A stretch of 64,000 nucleotides of DNA from RUG12461 sp045661345. Its GTDB lineage: Bacteria; Bacillota; Clostridia; Lachnospirales; Lachnospiraceae. The stretch lies in NCBI GenBank assembly GCA_045661345.1, contig JAZRFM010000032.1, forward strand, positions 22,408 through 86,407, written 5' to 3'. Made by a program: the position numbers and the translations under genes. This document shows, in pieces, positions 27,227 through 35,752 of this stretch. Each line of letters starts with the position of its first letter. Position 1 is the stretch's first letter. Under the pieces are notes generated by a model. That model was not told the origin of the DNA, did no database searches, and was given only the letters and a program-made list of their open reading frames with translations.

Positions 27227-28897
27227 ATGAGTCAAAGAAATGTTTGGGTCGTCGGGCATTGCAATCCGGATACGGATTCCATATGCGCGGCGATCGCTTA
27301 TGCAGAGCTGAAAAACAGGATCAAAGGCGACGACGATACGGTCTATGTTCCCGGTCGTGCCGGAGAGCTCAATGAAGAGACAAAGTTTGTGCTGGCGCAT
27401 TTCGGCGTGGATGCGCCGGAGCTGATTTCCGACGTGGGATCGCAGGTTCGGGATATGGAGATCCGCAGGACCCCCGGTGTCAAAAGCGGTCTCTCCATGA
27501 ACTATGCCTGGGAGCTGATGAAGGAACTGCGGGTGGCGACCCTTCCGGTCACAAATGAAAAACGACAGCTGGAAGGCGTGATCGTGACCGTGGACATTGC
27601 CATGTGCTTTCTGGAGGAGCTGGACAGCCATCTCCTTTCCACCGCCCGGACGCAGTATAAGAATATTATCGAAACCATCAACGGAGAGCTGATCACCGGA
27701 AACGATCACGGATATTTCGTAAAAGGAAAGGTCGTGATCCCCACCGGGAGTCCGGAGGTGGTGGCAGAATCCATCGAAGAGGATGACCTGGTGATTCTGG
27801 GAAACCGGAAGGAAGCGCTGCGGGAAGCCCTTGCGGAAAATTGCAGCTGTATGATCGTCTGCAACGGAACCGATGTGCCGGCGGATATCATCAGGCGCGC
27901 GCAAGAACGGGACGTGGTGCTCATCAGGACGGAATACGATACCTTTACGGTGGCGCGTCTCATCAACCAGAGCATCCCGATCCGTTTTTTTATGACGAGG
28001 GATCATCTGATCACCTTTGATCTGGATGACTATCTTTCGGATGTGCGTCAGACTATGGCAAAGGTACGGCATCGGGATTTCCCGGTGGTGGACGAGGAGG
28101 GCTGCTATGTCGGCATGATCTCCCGCCGGAATCTGATTGAGGCGGGAAAGAAACAACTGATTCTGGTGGACCATAATGAAAAGACACAGGCCGTGAAGGG
28201 AATCGAGGAGGCGGAGATCTTAGAGATCATCGATCACCACAGGCTCGGGAGTCTGGAGACGATCCAGCCCGTTTTTTTCCGGAACCAGCCCCTGGGATCC
28301 ACCGCCACCATCGTCGCGAAGATGTACCGGGAAAACAACGTGACGCCGGACAAAGCGACGGCAGGACTGCTTCTTTCCGCGATCCTGTCTGACACCCTGA
28401 TGTTTCGTTCTCCGACCTGTACGAAGGAGGATGAGGAGATCGCAGAGGGGCTCGCGCAGATTGCCGGGGTGCAGACGGAGTCCTTTGCACAGGAGATGTT
28501 CCGGGCCGGGTCAGATTTTCAACGGAAGTCTGTGGAGGGGATCTTTTATCAGGATTTCAAGACATTTTCGGTGGAGGAAACCGAGTTTGGCGTGGCGCAG
28601 ATCTCCGCCATCAGCATGTCCATCCTGGAACCCTTAAAGGAGCGTCTGAACCGGTTTTTGCCGAAGGTACTGGAGGAACAGCATCTTTCCATGGTGTGTG
28701 TGCTGCTGACGGATATCCTTGCGGAATCCTCGGTGGTATTGTATGCGGGGGAGGAAGCGGAGGCGATCCTCAATGCGGCATTTGAAAGGGACGGCGCACA
28801 TGCGGCGGATGGATCCGCAGCGCTTTCCGGCGTGGTCTCCAGAAAGAAACAGTTTATTCCGGCCATCATCAACGCGCTGCAGAAGAACGAAGAATGA
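27227..28897 (+). CDS. ppaC: Manganese-dependent inorganic pyrophosphatase with regulatory CBS-DRTGG insert
   Basis: A 556-residue family II pyrophosphatase (DHH/DHHA2). The N-terminal metal motif is GHCNPDTDSICAA; the DHH motif is IDHHRLGS (~residue 337); the C-terminal DHHA2 domain ends with SRKKQFIPAI. Between about residues 70 and 300 lies a CBS-DRTGG-CBS insert, as in adenine-nucleotide-regulated clostridial enzymes that are inhibited by AMP or ADP and activated by Ap4A. It hydrolyses pyrophosphate in the cytoplasm. The start has little Shine-Dalgarno complementarity and lies six bases after the coiled-coil gene, so translation may depend on coupling. Confidence 0.92.
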   Translation: MSQRNVWVVGHCNPDTDSICAAIAYAELKNRIKGDDDTVYVPGRAGELNEETKFVLAHFGVDAPELISDVGSQVRDMEIRRTPGVKSGLSMNYAWELMKELRVATLPVTNEKRQLEGVIVTVDIAMCFLEELDSHLLSTARTQYKNIIETINGELITGNDHGYFVKGKVVIPTGSPEVVAESIEEDDLVILGNRKEALREALAENCSCMIVCNGTDVPADIIRRAQERDVVLIRTEYDTFTVARLINQSIPIRFFMTRDHLITFDLDDYLSDVRQTMAKVRHRDFPVVDEEGCYVGMISRRNLIEAGKKQLILVDHNEKTQAVKGIEEAEILEIIDHHRLGSLETIQPVFFRNQPLGSTATIVAKMYRENNVTPDKATAGLLLSAILSDTLMFRSPTCTKEDEEIAEGLAQIAGVQTESFAQEMFRAGSDFQRKSVEGIFYQDFKTFSVEETEFGVAQISAISMSILEPLKERLNRFLPKVLEEQHLSMVCVLLTDILAESSVVLYAGEEAEAILNAAFERDGAHAADGSAALSGVVSRKKQFIPAIINALQKNEE

Positions 28898-28953
28898 TGG
28901 CGGGATTGTCATGATCCGGCAGGACTTTGTGCCAGACAGGGTGCTGCAGGGAT

Positions 28954-28980
28954 AAAAAACTCCTCAGGGAATGAGGAGCT
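28954..28980 (-). terminator. Minus-strand terminator overlapping the DUF4364 stop
   Basis: Minus strand: CTCCTCA, TTCCC loop, TGAGGAG, then TTTTTTATCC. The TGA stop of the DUF4364 gene (28966-28964) lies in the distal arm, so the hairpin overlaps the last codons. Confidence 0.75.
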
Positions 28981-29512
28981 CCAGAAGATAGGCGTATACG
29001 TCGCCGTTGGTCTCATGCCAGTGTCTGCATGCGGCCTCGGCGGCGTCTTTGTTGGGAACGGCGATGGTCAGATCGATCCGGGACTGCTCCTTCTCGCGGT
29101 ACTGCAGCCGGACAGCGTAGCTTTGCGCCGTGGTGCGGTAGTAGTTGGCAAGCAGCGCGTTCTCCTGGGTGAGAGCGTTGCCGTGTGCGGCGAGATAAGC
29201 ATCCGCATCTTTTTTCAGACCGTCCGTCAGCTTGTCTTCCATGGCACGGAGGGTATTGCGCCCGGTTGGGGTGATCCGGTAGAGAGTATCGCTGACGGTG
29301 CGCTCCGTGACGATGATGAGATCGGACTCCAGCAATGCGCTGATGGCGGACTGTACTGTGAAATACCCGGTATGCTCCTTTTCCTCACTGAAATACCCGC
29401 TGTAACCGGTGTCCAGAAAGAAGTTTGTCAGCTGGGTGTTGGAAAAGGGATTTTCCAGACGATCCAGGAGATAGAGGATGGTAAGTTTATAAATGGTATT
29501 CGGCTCTGCCAT
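28964..29512 (-). CDS. DUF4364 family protein (winged-helix regulator-like)
   Basis: A 182-residue protein of the DUF4364 family, common in Lachnospiraceae and rarely studied. The N-terminal ~90 residues (LTILYLLDRL, then TVQSAISALLESDLI, then YRITPTGRNTL) have the layout of a winged-helix DNA-binding domain like PadR/MarR. The C-terminal half is charged and probably dimerises. It follows the malic enzyme gene by 27 bases on the same strand with AAGGAG 10 bases upstream, so it is in that operon. A regulatory role is inferred from the fold pattern. Confidence 0.8.
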   Translation of the reverse strand: MAEPNTIYKLTILYLLDRLENPFSNTQLTNFFLDTGYSGYFSEEKEHTGYFTVQSAISALLESDLIIVTERTVSDTLYRITPTGRNTLRAMEDKLTDGLKKDADAYLAAHGNALTQENALLANYYRTTAQSYAVRLQYREKEQSRIDLTIAVPNKDAAEAACRHWHETNGDVYAYLLELLIP

Positions 29513-29539
29513 CGGATGAGGACTCCTTCTGTTGCAGTC

Positions 29540-30697
29540 TCAGATCAGACGCTTTACGGATGCGGCCACAACCTCGGCAGCCCGGGGGTCAAAGGCTTCC
29601 GGCATGATGAAGTCTTCGGAGAGCTCCTCGTCCGAAACCAGCTGTGCAAGGGCTTCGGCGGCAGCAAGCTTCATTTCCTCCGTGATCTGCTTGGCACGGC
29701 CTTCCAGAGCGCCTTTAAAGATACCGGGAAATGCGATGACATTGTTGATCTGATTCGGGAAGTCGGATCTGCCCGTTCCCACGATCCGTGCGCCGGCAGC
29801 TCTGGCGAGATCCGGCATGATCTCCGGTACGGGATTTGCCATGGCAAAAATGACCGGATCCCGGTTCATGGAGGAGACCATTTCCTGTGTCACCATGCCG
29901 GGAGCGGAGACCCCGATGAAAATGTCTGCGCCGCGCAGGGCATCGGCAAGGGAACCGGAGAGCCCGGAACGGTTGGTGATCTCTGCCATTTCCTGCTTTA
30001 TGCCACTTAGTCCGGGACGGTTTTTTTCGATGATGCCTGTCCGGTCGCAAAGGACGATATCGCAAAAACCGTAGGAAAGCAGGAGCTTTGTGATGGCGAT
30101 CCCGGCAGCCCCTGCGCCGCTCATCACGATGCGGCAGGCCTCCTTTTTCTTTCCCGTGAGCCTCAGCGCACTGATCAGTCCGGAAAGCACGACGATCGCG
30201 GTACCGTGCTGGTCGTCATGAAAAACCGGAATCGACAGGGTCTCCTTCAGACGCCGTTCGATCTCAAAGCATCTGGGGGCGGAAATATCCTCCAGATTGA
30301 TACCGCCGAAGGCGGGAGCGAGCTGGGTGACTGCCTTTACGATCTCATCCGTATCCTGTGTATCGAGACAGATCGGGACAGCATTGACACCGCCGAATTC
30401 CTTGAAGAGAACGCATTTTCCCTCCATCACGGGCATCGCGGCCAGGGGACCGATATTGCCGAGACCGAGTACGGCGCTGCCATCGGATACCACGGCAATG
30501 GTATTGGCCTTCTGGGTGTAGACATAGGCATCCTCCGGGTGCCGGGCAATCTCTTTGCAGGGCTCCGCAACCCCCGGCGTATAGGCCAGCGCCAGATCCT
30601 CCCGTGTCTTCACCGGACATTTCGGAACGGTATTCATCTTGCCGTTCCACTGTTTATGAAGGGTCAGTGCCCTCTCGGCATAATCGTTTGTTGACAT
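29540..30697 (-). CDS. NAD(P)-dependent malic enzyme
   Basis: A 385-residue short-form malic enzyme that decarboxylates malate to pyruvate and CO2 with NAD(P)+. Visible signatures are LAYTPGVAEPCKEIA with the catalytic Tyr region, NTIAVVSDGSAVLGLGNIGP, the metal site VFHDDQHGTAIV, the Rossmann loop GAGAAGIAI, and FAMANPVPEI. It lacks the C-terminal phosphotransacetylase-like domain of MaeB. It is the first gene on a minus-strand transcript, followed by DUF4364, and diverges from rho. Pyruvate from this step could feed PFOR. Cofactor preference cannot be read with certainty. Confidence 0.93.
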   Translation of the reverse strand: MSTNDYAERALTLHKQWNGKMNTVPKCPVKTREDLALAYTPGVAEPCKEIARHPEDAYVYTQKANTIAVVSDGSAVLGLGNIGPLAAMPVMEGKCVLFKEFGGVNAVPICLDTQDTDEIVKAVTQLAPAFGGINLEDISAPRCFEIERRLKETLSIPVFHDDQHGTAIVVLSGLISALRLTGKKKEACRIVMSGAGAAGIAITKLLLSYGFCDIVLCDRTGIIEKNRPGLSGIKQEMAEITNRSGLSGSLADALRGADIFIGVSAPGMVTQEMVSSMNRDPVIFAMANPVPEIMPDLARAAGARIVGTGRSDFPNQINNVIAFPGIFKGALEGRAKQITEEMKLAAAEALAQLVSDEELSEDFIMPEAFDPRAAEVVAASVKRLI

Positions 30698-30736
30698 AAG
30701 AAATTCCTTTCCGTTGCAATTTCACACTTTCCTCTC

Positions 30737-30764
30737 ATGATAGCATGAATCTTTTTTTTTTCAA
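30737..30764 (-). promoter_or_regulatory. Promoter of the malic enzyme/DUF4364 transcript
   Basis: Minus strand: TTGAAA (30764-30759), a 16-base spacer starting in an A-run, TATCAT (30742-30737). Confidence 0.65.
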
Positions 30765-30782
30765 TAAGAATCAAAAAAGGAC

Positions 30783-30811
30783 TTCCCAAGCATAGGAGGT
30801 TGGTATATAAT
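30783..30811 (+). promoter_or_regulatory. Promoter of rho
   Basis: TTCCCA (30783-30788), a 17-base spacer, perfect TATAAT (30806-30811). Start near 30818 gives an unusually long leader of about 160 bases containing two hairpins. Confidence 0.6.
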
Positions 30812-30824
30812 AGTTGGCGTTAAG

Positions 30825-30846
30825 GAAACGCTGTTGAAGGCGTTTC
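30825..30846 (+). other. First hairpin in the rho leader
   Basis: GAAACGC, TGTTGAAG loop, GCGTTTC. It starts seven bases after the predicted transcription start and is followed closely by the repeated stem-loop element at 30854-30888. Confidence 0.5.
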
Positions 30847-30853
30847 GTGCGTG

Positions 30854-30888
30854 AAAATCGCGGGCGTATGCGCCTTTCATCTTGCGAT
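30854..30888. repeat. 35-bp stem-loop element, copy B, in the rho leader
   Basis: AAAATCGCGGGCG, TA, TGCGCCTTTCATCT, T, GCGAT. It differs from copy A (11152-11187) by a two-base change and one inserted T over the shared core. It lies inside the predicted 5' untranslated region of rho. Confidence 0.6.
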
Positions 30889-30979
30889 AACAGATATCTG
30901 AGCTCATTCTAAGATCTTTTTCAGACCCCCAGTTTATGGTAACGAAACAGAAAAAAGAACATAGAAGAAAGAGGTATTT

Positions 30980-32449
30980 ATGACAAGAGAACAATATGAA
31001 AGCCTTTCTGCCACCGTTTTGCGGGATCTTGCAAAAACGAGAGGGCTGTCCGGTGTCGGAAAACTGAAGAAGGAGGAGCTGGTGAGTGCCATGCTGGCAG
31101 AGGATGCACGCCTGGAAGCAGAGGGACAATCCACGGCGCCGTCGGCACCGGCCCGCGCTGCTGCTCCGGCGAGGGGGAATGGCCCGGTAAAGGGAAGTGC
31201 TCCGGCCCGGGGGAACGGGGCCGTCAGGGAGAACCCCCCGGTCAGGGAGAACGCAACTGCAAGGGAGAACACACAGCAGGCAGATCCGGCGGAAGAACCG
31301 GCCGAGGAGCTGGCTGAGCTGGACAGCGGCGTGGAAGCCCACGGGATCCTGGAAGTCATGCAGGACGGATTCGGCTTTATCCGGAGCGCAAATTATCTGC
31401 CCGGAGAGAATGATGTCTATGTTTCACCGTCACAGATCCGGCGCTTTAATCTGAAGACCGGGGATATCGTTCGCGGCAATACCCGTGTCCGCTCCCAGAA
31501 TGAGAAGTTCTCCGCGCTGCTGTTTATCAATTCCGTAAACGGCGTACGACCGGAGCAGGCGATGCAGAGAAAGAACTTCGAGGATCTGACGCCCATCTTC
31601 CCGGATGAAAGGCTGCGTCTGGAGCTCCCGGGCTGCGGTGTCGCGACCAGAATCGTGGATCTCGTCTCGCCCATCGGAAAAGGCCAGAGAGGGATGATCG
31701 TGTCCCCTCCGAAAGCCGGAAAAACCACCCTGCTGAAGGAAATTGCCAGAGCCGTCATCCGGCACAATCCGGATATGCATATTCTGATTCTTCTGATCGA
31801 CGAGCGCCCGGAGGAAGTGACGGATATCAGAGAGGCGCTGGAGGCAAAGAATGTGGAAGTGATTTACTCCACCTTTGATGAGACCGCAGAGCATCACAAA
31901 CGGGTTTCTGAGATGGTGATCGAGCGCGCGAAGCGTCTGGTGGAGCACAAGCGCGACGTGATGATTCTGCTGGATTCCATCACCAGGCTGGCGCGGGCTT
32001 ATAACCTGACCGTGCAGCCCAGCGGACGCACCCTTTCCGGCGGACTTGATCCGGCGGCGCTCCATATGCCCAAGCGTTTCTTCGGCGCGGCCCGGAATAT
32101 GAGAGAGGGCGGGAGCCTGACGATTCTCGCCACGGCACTGATCGATACCGGAAGCAAGATGGATGATGTGGTCTATGAGGAATTCAAGGGAACCGGCAAT
32201 ATGGAGCTTATCTTAGACAGGAAGCTTTCAGAGCGGCGGATCTTCCCGGCTGTTGACATCGTGAAATCCGGCACCAGAAGAGAGGATCTGCTCCTGGATC
32301 CGGAAGAGCAGGAAGCAGTCACCATTATGCGCAGAGCGATGAACGGTATGCGGACGGACGAGGCCGTGGAGAGCATCCTGAACCTGTTTGTGAATACGCG
32401 GACAAACAGGGATTTTATCCAGCTCGTCAAGAAAAAAAGAGTGATGTAG
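30980..32449 (+). CDS. rho: Transcription termination factor Rho
   Basis: A 489-residue Rho hexamer subunit. Residues 1-45 form the Rho_N/SAP-like region (LRDLAKTRGLSGVGKLKKEEL). About residues 50-112 are an inserted low-complexity linker with repeated ARGN and VREN units. The RNA-binding cold-shock-like domain follows (GILEVMQDGFGFIRS), then the RecA-type ATPase with Walker A PPKAGKTTLL, Walker B LILLIDERPEEV, and the R-loop near SGRTLSGGLDP. Everything catalytic is intact. It heads the run rho-rpmE-DUF1385-prmC-prfA. The long structured leader suggests autoregulation, as in other bacteria. Confidence 0.96.
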   Translation: MTREQYESLSATVLRDLAKTRGLSGVGKLKKEELVSAMLAEDARLEAEGQSTAPSAPARAAAPARGNGPVKGSAPARGNGAVRENPPVRENATARENTQQADPAEEPAEELAELDSGVEAHGILEVMQDGFGFIRSANYLPGENDVYVSPSQIRRFNLKTGDIVRGNTRVRSQNEKFSALLFINSVNGVRPEQAMQRKNFEDLTPIFPDERLRLELPGCGVATRIVDLVSPIGKGQRGMIVSPPKAGKTTLLKEIARAVIRHNPDMHILILLIDERPEEVTDIREALEAKNVEVIYSTFDETAEHHKRVSEMVIERAKRLVEHKRDVMILLDSITRLARAYNLTVQPSGRTLSGGLDPAALHMPKRFFGAARNMREGGSLTILATALIDTGSKMDDVVYEEFKGTGNMELILDRKLSERRIFPAVDIVKSGTRREDLLLDPEEQEAVTIMRRAMNGMRTDEAVESILNLFVNTRTNRDFIQLVKKKRVM

Positions 32450-32479
32450 AACCGGCCGCATAGAAGTAAAAAGAAGGAC

Positions 32480-32508
32480 TTGCAAAAGCTTTTGTAATAT
32501 GATACACT
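32480..32508 (+). promoter_or_regulatory. Promoter of rpmE
   Basis: TTGCAA (32480-32485), a 17-base spacer, TACACT (32503-32508), 40 bases before the ATG. Confidence 0.6.
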
Positions 32509-32548
32509 ACTTAGGCTGTTGAAAAGTAACGATGAATGAGGTGATAAA

Positions 32549-32749
32549 ATGAGAGAAGGGATCCATCCGGATTATTATCAGGCGACAGTAACCTGTAACT
32601 GTGGCAATACGTTTACGACCGGATCCACAAAGAAAGAGATCCACGTTGAGATCTGTTCCAAATGCCATCCGTTCTACACGGGTCAGCAGAAGGCAAACCA
32701 GGCACGGGGACGTATCGAACAGTTCAACAAGAAGTACGGTATGAAATAG
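32549..32749 (+). CDS. rpmE: Ribosomal protein L31, zinc-binding form
   Basis: A 66-residue L31 of the C+ type. The zinc ligands are Cys16 and Cys18 (TCNCGN) and the later CSKC pair (Cys37, Cys40). The C-terminal GRIEQFNKKYG is typical. It belongs to the large ribosomal subunit and bridges to the small subunit. The C+ form predominates when zinc is sufficient. It has its own promoter after rho and a terminator follows directly. Confidence 0.97.
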   Translation: MREGIHPDYYQATVTCNCGNTFTTGSTKKEIHVEICSKCHPFYTGQQKANQARGRIEQFNKKYGMK

Positions 32750-32768
32750 CAGTTTTCAGGAAAACGTT

Positions 32769-32804
32769 GAGGGTTGGGACAGAGCTCTGTCTCAGCCCTT
32801 TTGC
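32769..32804 (+). terminator. Terminator after rpmE
   Basis: GAGGGTTGGGACAGA and TGTCTCAGCCCTT arms around GCTC, then TTGCGG. The imperfect stem is long; read-through into DUF1385 is possible. Confidence 0.65.
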
Positions 32805-32845
32805 GGTTTTATGGAACTGTAACAGATCTTGAGGGCAGACAGCTT

Positions 32846-33796
32846 ATGAAATATTCCGGTATCGGCGGACAAGCGGTTATGGAAGGCGTCATGATGAAGA
32901 ACAAAGACTTCTATGCCGTGGCGGTTCGCAAAAGCGACGGAGAGATCGCTGTAGACAAGAAAATCGTAAAGACACAGGCGGCCGTGGAGGCAGTCCAGAA
33001 AATCCCCATTGTGCGCGGCGTCGTGAATTTTATCGACTCTTTGTATCTGGGGATCGGGAGTCTGATGTATTCCTCCACGTTTTTTGAAGAAGAGGAAGAA
33101 GAGAAAAAAAAGAGGGAAGAAGACCCGGAGAAGGCGAAGAAGAAAGAGCATGCACTGATGGGGACGACGCTGTTTATCAGTCTTCTGATCGCGATCCTTA
33201 TTTTTATGGTGCTGCCGTATTATCTTTCCACCCTGTTTTCGGCCTGGATTCCCTCCGGTTTTGTTCTGGCGCTGATCGAAGGAGGGATCCGTCTTGCCAT
33301 CTTTTTCGGCTACATCCTCCTCATTTCCCGTATGAAGGATATCCAGCGGGTGTTCATGTACCACGGCGCCGAACACAAATGCATCAACTGCATTGAGCAC
33401 GGGCTCGACCTGAATGTGGAAAATGTCCGGGGGAGCACGCGGCTGCATAAAAGATGCGGGACAAGCTTCCTGCTGTTTGTCGTGCTGATCAGTATCGTGC
33501 TGTTTGCGTTTATTCAGGTGGATTCGCGGGTGCTGCGGATTCTGCTTCGTCTGGTGCTGATCCCGGTGGTGGCGGGAATTGCCTATGAGTTTATCCGCCT
33601 GGCAGGGCGAAGCGACAATCCCGTGATCAATTTTCTCAGTAAACCGGGACTTGCCATGCAGTATCTGACAACAAAAGAGCCGGACGATTCCATGATCGAG
33701 GTCGGGATCGCTTCCGTAGAGGCGGTGTTTGACTGGAGACCTTATGTCCGGGAGATCCGCGGGGAAACAGGCGAAGTGACGGAGGAAGCCGTATGA
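32846..33796 (+). CDS. DUF1385 membrane protein (YqhQ-like)
   Basis: A 316-residue membrane protein. The start at 32846 gives the family N-terminus MKYSGIGGQAVMEGVMM; an upstream in-frame start would run into the terminator. Two pairs of hydrophobic segments lie at about residues 105-165 and 210-250, separated by the conserved MYHGAEHKCINCIEHG and STRLHKRCGTSFL, both with His and Cys. A run of Glu and Lys (residues ~77-100) precedes the first helix. Function is unknown; the gene is widely conserved beside prmC and prfA in Firmicutes, as here, and overlaps prmC by four bases. Confidence 0.9.
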   Translation: MKYSGIGGQAVMEGVMMKNKDFYAVAVRKSDGEIAVDKKIVKTQAAVEAVQKIPIVRGVVNFIDSLYLGIGSLMYSSTFFEEEEEEKKKREEDPEKAKKKEHALMGTTLFISLLIAILIFMVLPYYLSTLFSAWIPSGFVLALIEGGIRLAIFFGYILLISRMKDIQRVFMYHGAEHKCINCIEHGLDLNVENVRGSTRLHKRCGTSFLLFVVLISIVLFAFIQVDSRVLRILLRLVLIPVVAGIAYEFIRLAGRSDNPVINFLSKPGLAMQYLTTKEPDDSMIEVGIASVEAVFDWRPYVREIRGETGEVTEEAV

Positions 33797-34674
33797 CATA
33801 CAGGGAGGCACTGACCGCGGGCACGGATGTGCTGAAGCTGGCCGGTATCGAGGAAGCCGCATTGGACGGGTGGTATCTGCTGGAATATGTCTGTCATATC
33901 ACACGAAGCGAGTTTTATCTGAAAGAAAATGAGACCCTGTCCGAAGAGGACCGGCTGCATTTCGAGAACCTCGTGAAAAAACGGGCGTCGAGAGTACCGC
34001 TGCAGTACATCCTCGGGACACAGGAGTTCATGGGACTGACCTTTACGGTCAACTCCAATGTGCTGATCCCGCGGCAGGATACGGAGACCCTGGTGGAGCT
34101 TGCGCTGACGGAGATTCCGCGGGAGGTAGGGCAAAACGATCAGACAGAGTTCTCCGTGCTGGATCTTTGCACCGGCTCCGGCTGTATCGCCGTTTCCATC
34201 AAGAAAAACCGTCCGGAGGTCCGGATGACGGCCAGTGATGCCAGCAAGCAGGCACTGCTTGTGGCAAAGGAGAACGCAAAAGCGAACGGGACGGAGATGC
34301 TGTTTGTCCGCAGCGATCTGTTTGACAATCTGAACGAGCCCTTTGATATGATCCTATCCAACCCGCCCTATATCAGAACCGCCGAGATCCCGACGCTGCA
34401 GGCGGAGGTTGCGGACTTTGAACCGGTGACGGCGCTGGACGGCCACGAGGACGGACTTTATTTTTACAGAAGGATCGCCCAGGCAGCACCGTCGCATTTG
34501 AAGGAGGGAGGAAGGCTCCTTCTGGAGATCGGAAGCGATCAGGGGGAGAGCGTAAAGAGCCTTCTGGAAAACGAAGGATTCACGAATATTCGTATCAAAC
34601 AGGATCTCGCAGGACTGGATCGCGTTGTGATCGCCTGCGCGCCAAAGAAGGAAGGAGAGGCAAGGGATGTTTGA
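33793..34674 (+). CDS. prmC: Release factor glutamine methyltransferase
   Basis: A 293-residue SAM-dependent methyltransferase that N5-methylates the glutamine of the GGQ motif in release factors. The SAM-binding loop is LDLCTGSGCIAVS and the catalytic/substrate motif is NPPYI. The N-terminal five-helix domain (residues ~1-85) includes PLQYILGTQEF. It overlaps DUF1385 by four bases upstream and prfA by eight bases downstream, tying enzyme and substrate into one translational unit. Confidence 0.95.
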   Translation: MTYREALTAGTDVLKLAGIEEAALDGWYLLEYVCHITRSEFYLKENETLSEEDRLHFENLVKKRASRVPLQYILGTQEFMGLTFTVNSNVLIPRQDTETLVELALTEIPREVGQNDQTEFSVLDLCTGSGCIAVSIKKNRPEVRMTASDASKQALLVAKENAKANGTEMLFVRSDLFDNLNEPFDMILSNPPYIRTAEIPTLQAEVADFEPVTALDGHEDGLYFYRRIAQAAPSHLKEGGRLLLEIGSDQGESVKSLLENEGFTNIRIKQDLAGLDRVVIACAPKKEGEARDV

Positions 34675-35743
34675 CAAACTGGATGATCTTCTCGCTCGCT
34701 ATGAGGAACTTATGAACGAGCTTTCCGAACCGGATGTGGCAAACGATCCGGTTCGTTTCAAAAAACTGATGAAGGAGCAGAGCGATCTAGCGCCTCTGGT
34801 GGAAGCATACAGGGAGTATTGCAAAAATAAGCAGGACATCCAGGATTCCCTCGCCATGATCGAAGAGGAAAGTGACGAGGAAATGAAAGAGATGGCGAGA
34901 GAGGAGCTGGCGGAAGCGAAGGCGAAGACGGGTGCTCTGGAGGAAAAGCTGAAGATACTGCTTTTGCCGAAGGATCCGAATGATGACAAAAACGTCATCG
35001 TGGAGATCCGTGCCGGCGCAGGCGGTGATGAAGCGGCGCTTTTTGCGGCGGAGATCTACCGGATGTATGTCCACTACGCGGAGAGCCAGCACTGGAAGGT
35101 GGAGCTGCTGGAGGTGGATGAGATCGGGATCGGCGGCATGAAATCCGTGAATTTCATGGTCAGCGGCACCGGCGCATACTCCAGACTGAAATACGAATCC
35201 GGCGTGCACCGGGTGCAGCGTGTGCCGGAAACGGAGTCCCAGGGCCGCATCCATACCAGCACCATTTCCGTGGCGGTGATGCCGGAGGCGGAAGAGGTGG
35301 AGGTGGAGATCCAGGACAAGGATATCCGCATCGACGTCATGCGTGCCTCCGGAAACGGCGGACAGTGCGTCAACACAACGGACTCGGCCGTCCGCCTGAC
35401 CCATTATCCCACGGGAATTGTGATCTACAGCCAGACGGAAAAATCACAGCTCCAAAACAAGGACAAGGCCTTTGCCCTGCTGCGGGCGAAGCTGTATGAT
35501 CTGGAGCTGCAGAAACAGCAGGATGTGGCTTCTGCGGAGCGGCGCAGCCAGATCGGAACCGGAGACCGGTCGGAAAAGATCCGTACCTACAACTTTCCCC
35601 AGGGCCGTGTGACGGATCACAGGATCGGACTGACGCTGTATAAGCTGGACAAGATTCTGGACGGAGATATCCAGGAGATCATAGACGCCTGCATTGCCGC
35701 GGATCAGGCGGCGAAGCTGGCGAAAATGAATGAAGTGGCATAA
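34667..35743 (+). CDS. prfA: Peptide chain release factor 1
   Basis: A 358-residue RF1, which reads UAA and UAG. The GGQ loop is RASGNGGQCVNTTDSAV, the site PrmC methylates. The codon-recognition region reads VPETESQGRIHTST, in the position of the RF1 PxT motif. The N-terminal domain is coiled and acidic as usual, and the C-terminal GRVTDHRIGLTLYKLD is typical. Length is normal. The deacetylase-like gene follows after nine bases. Confidence 0.96.
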   Translation: MFDKLDDLLARYEELMNELSEPDVANDPVRFKKLMKEQSDLAPLVEAYREYCKNKQDIQDSLAMIEEESDEEMKEMAREELAEAKAKTGALEEKLKILLLPKDPNDDKNVIVEIRAGAGGDEAALFAAEIYRMYVHYAESQHWKVELLEVDEIGIGGMKSVNFMVSGTGAYSRLKYESGVHRVQRVPETESQGRIHTSTISVAVMPEAEEVEVEIQDKDIRIDVMRASGNGGQCVNTTDSAVRLTHYPTGIVIYSQTEKSQLQNKDKAFALLRAKLYDLELQKQQDVASAERRSQIGTGDRSEKIRTYNFPQGRVTDHRIGLTLYKLDKILDGDIQEIIDACIAADQAAKLAKMNEVA

Positions 35744-35752
35744 GGGGAGCCT

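Noticed and set aside
30800..30980. Riboswitch ahead of rho
   Set aside because: The hairpins do not match any riboswitch consensus I can recall; reported instead as leader structure.
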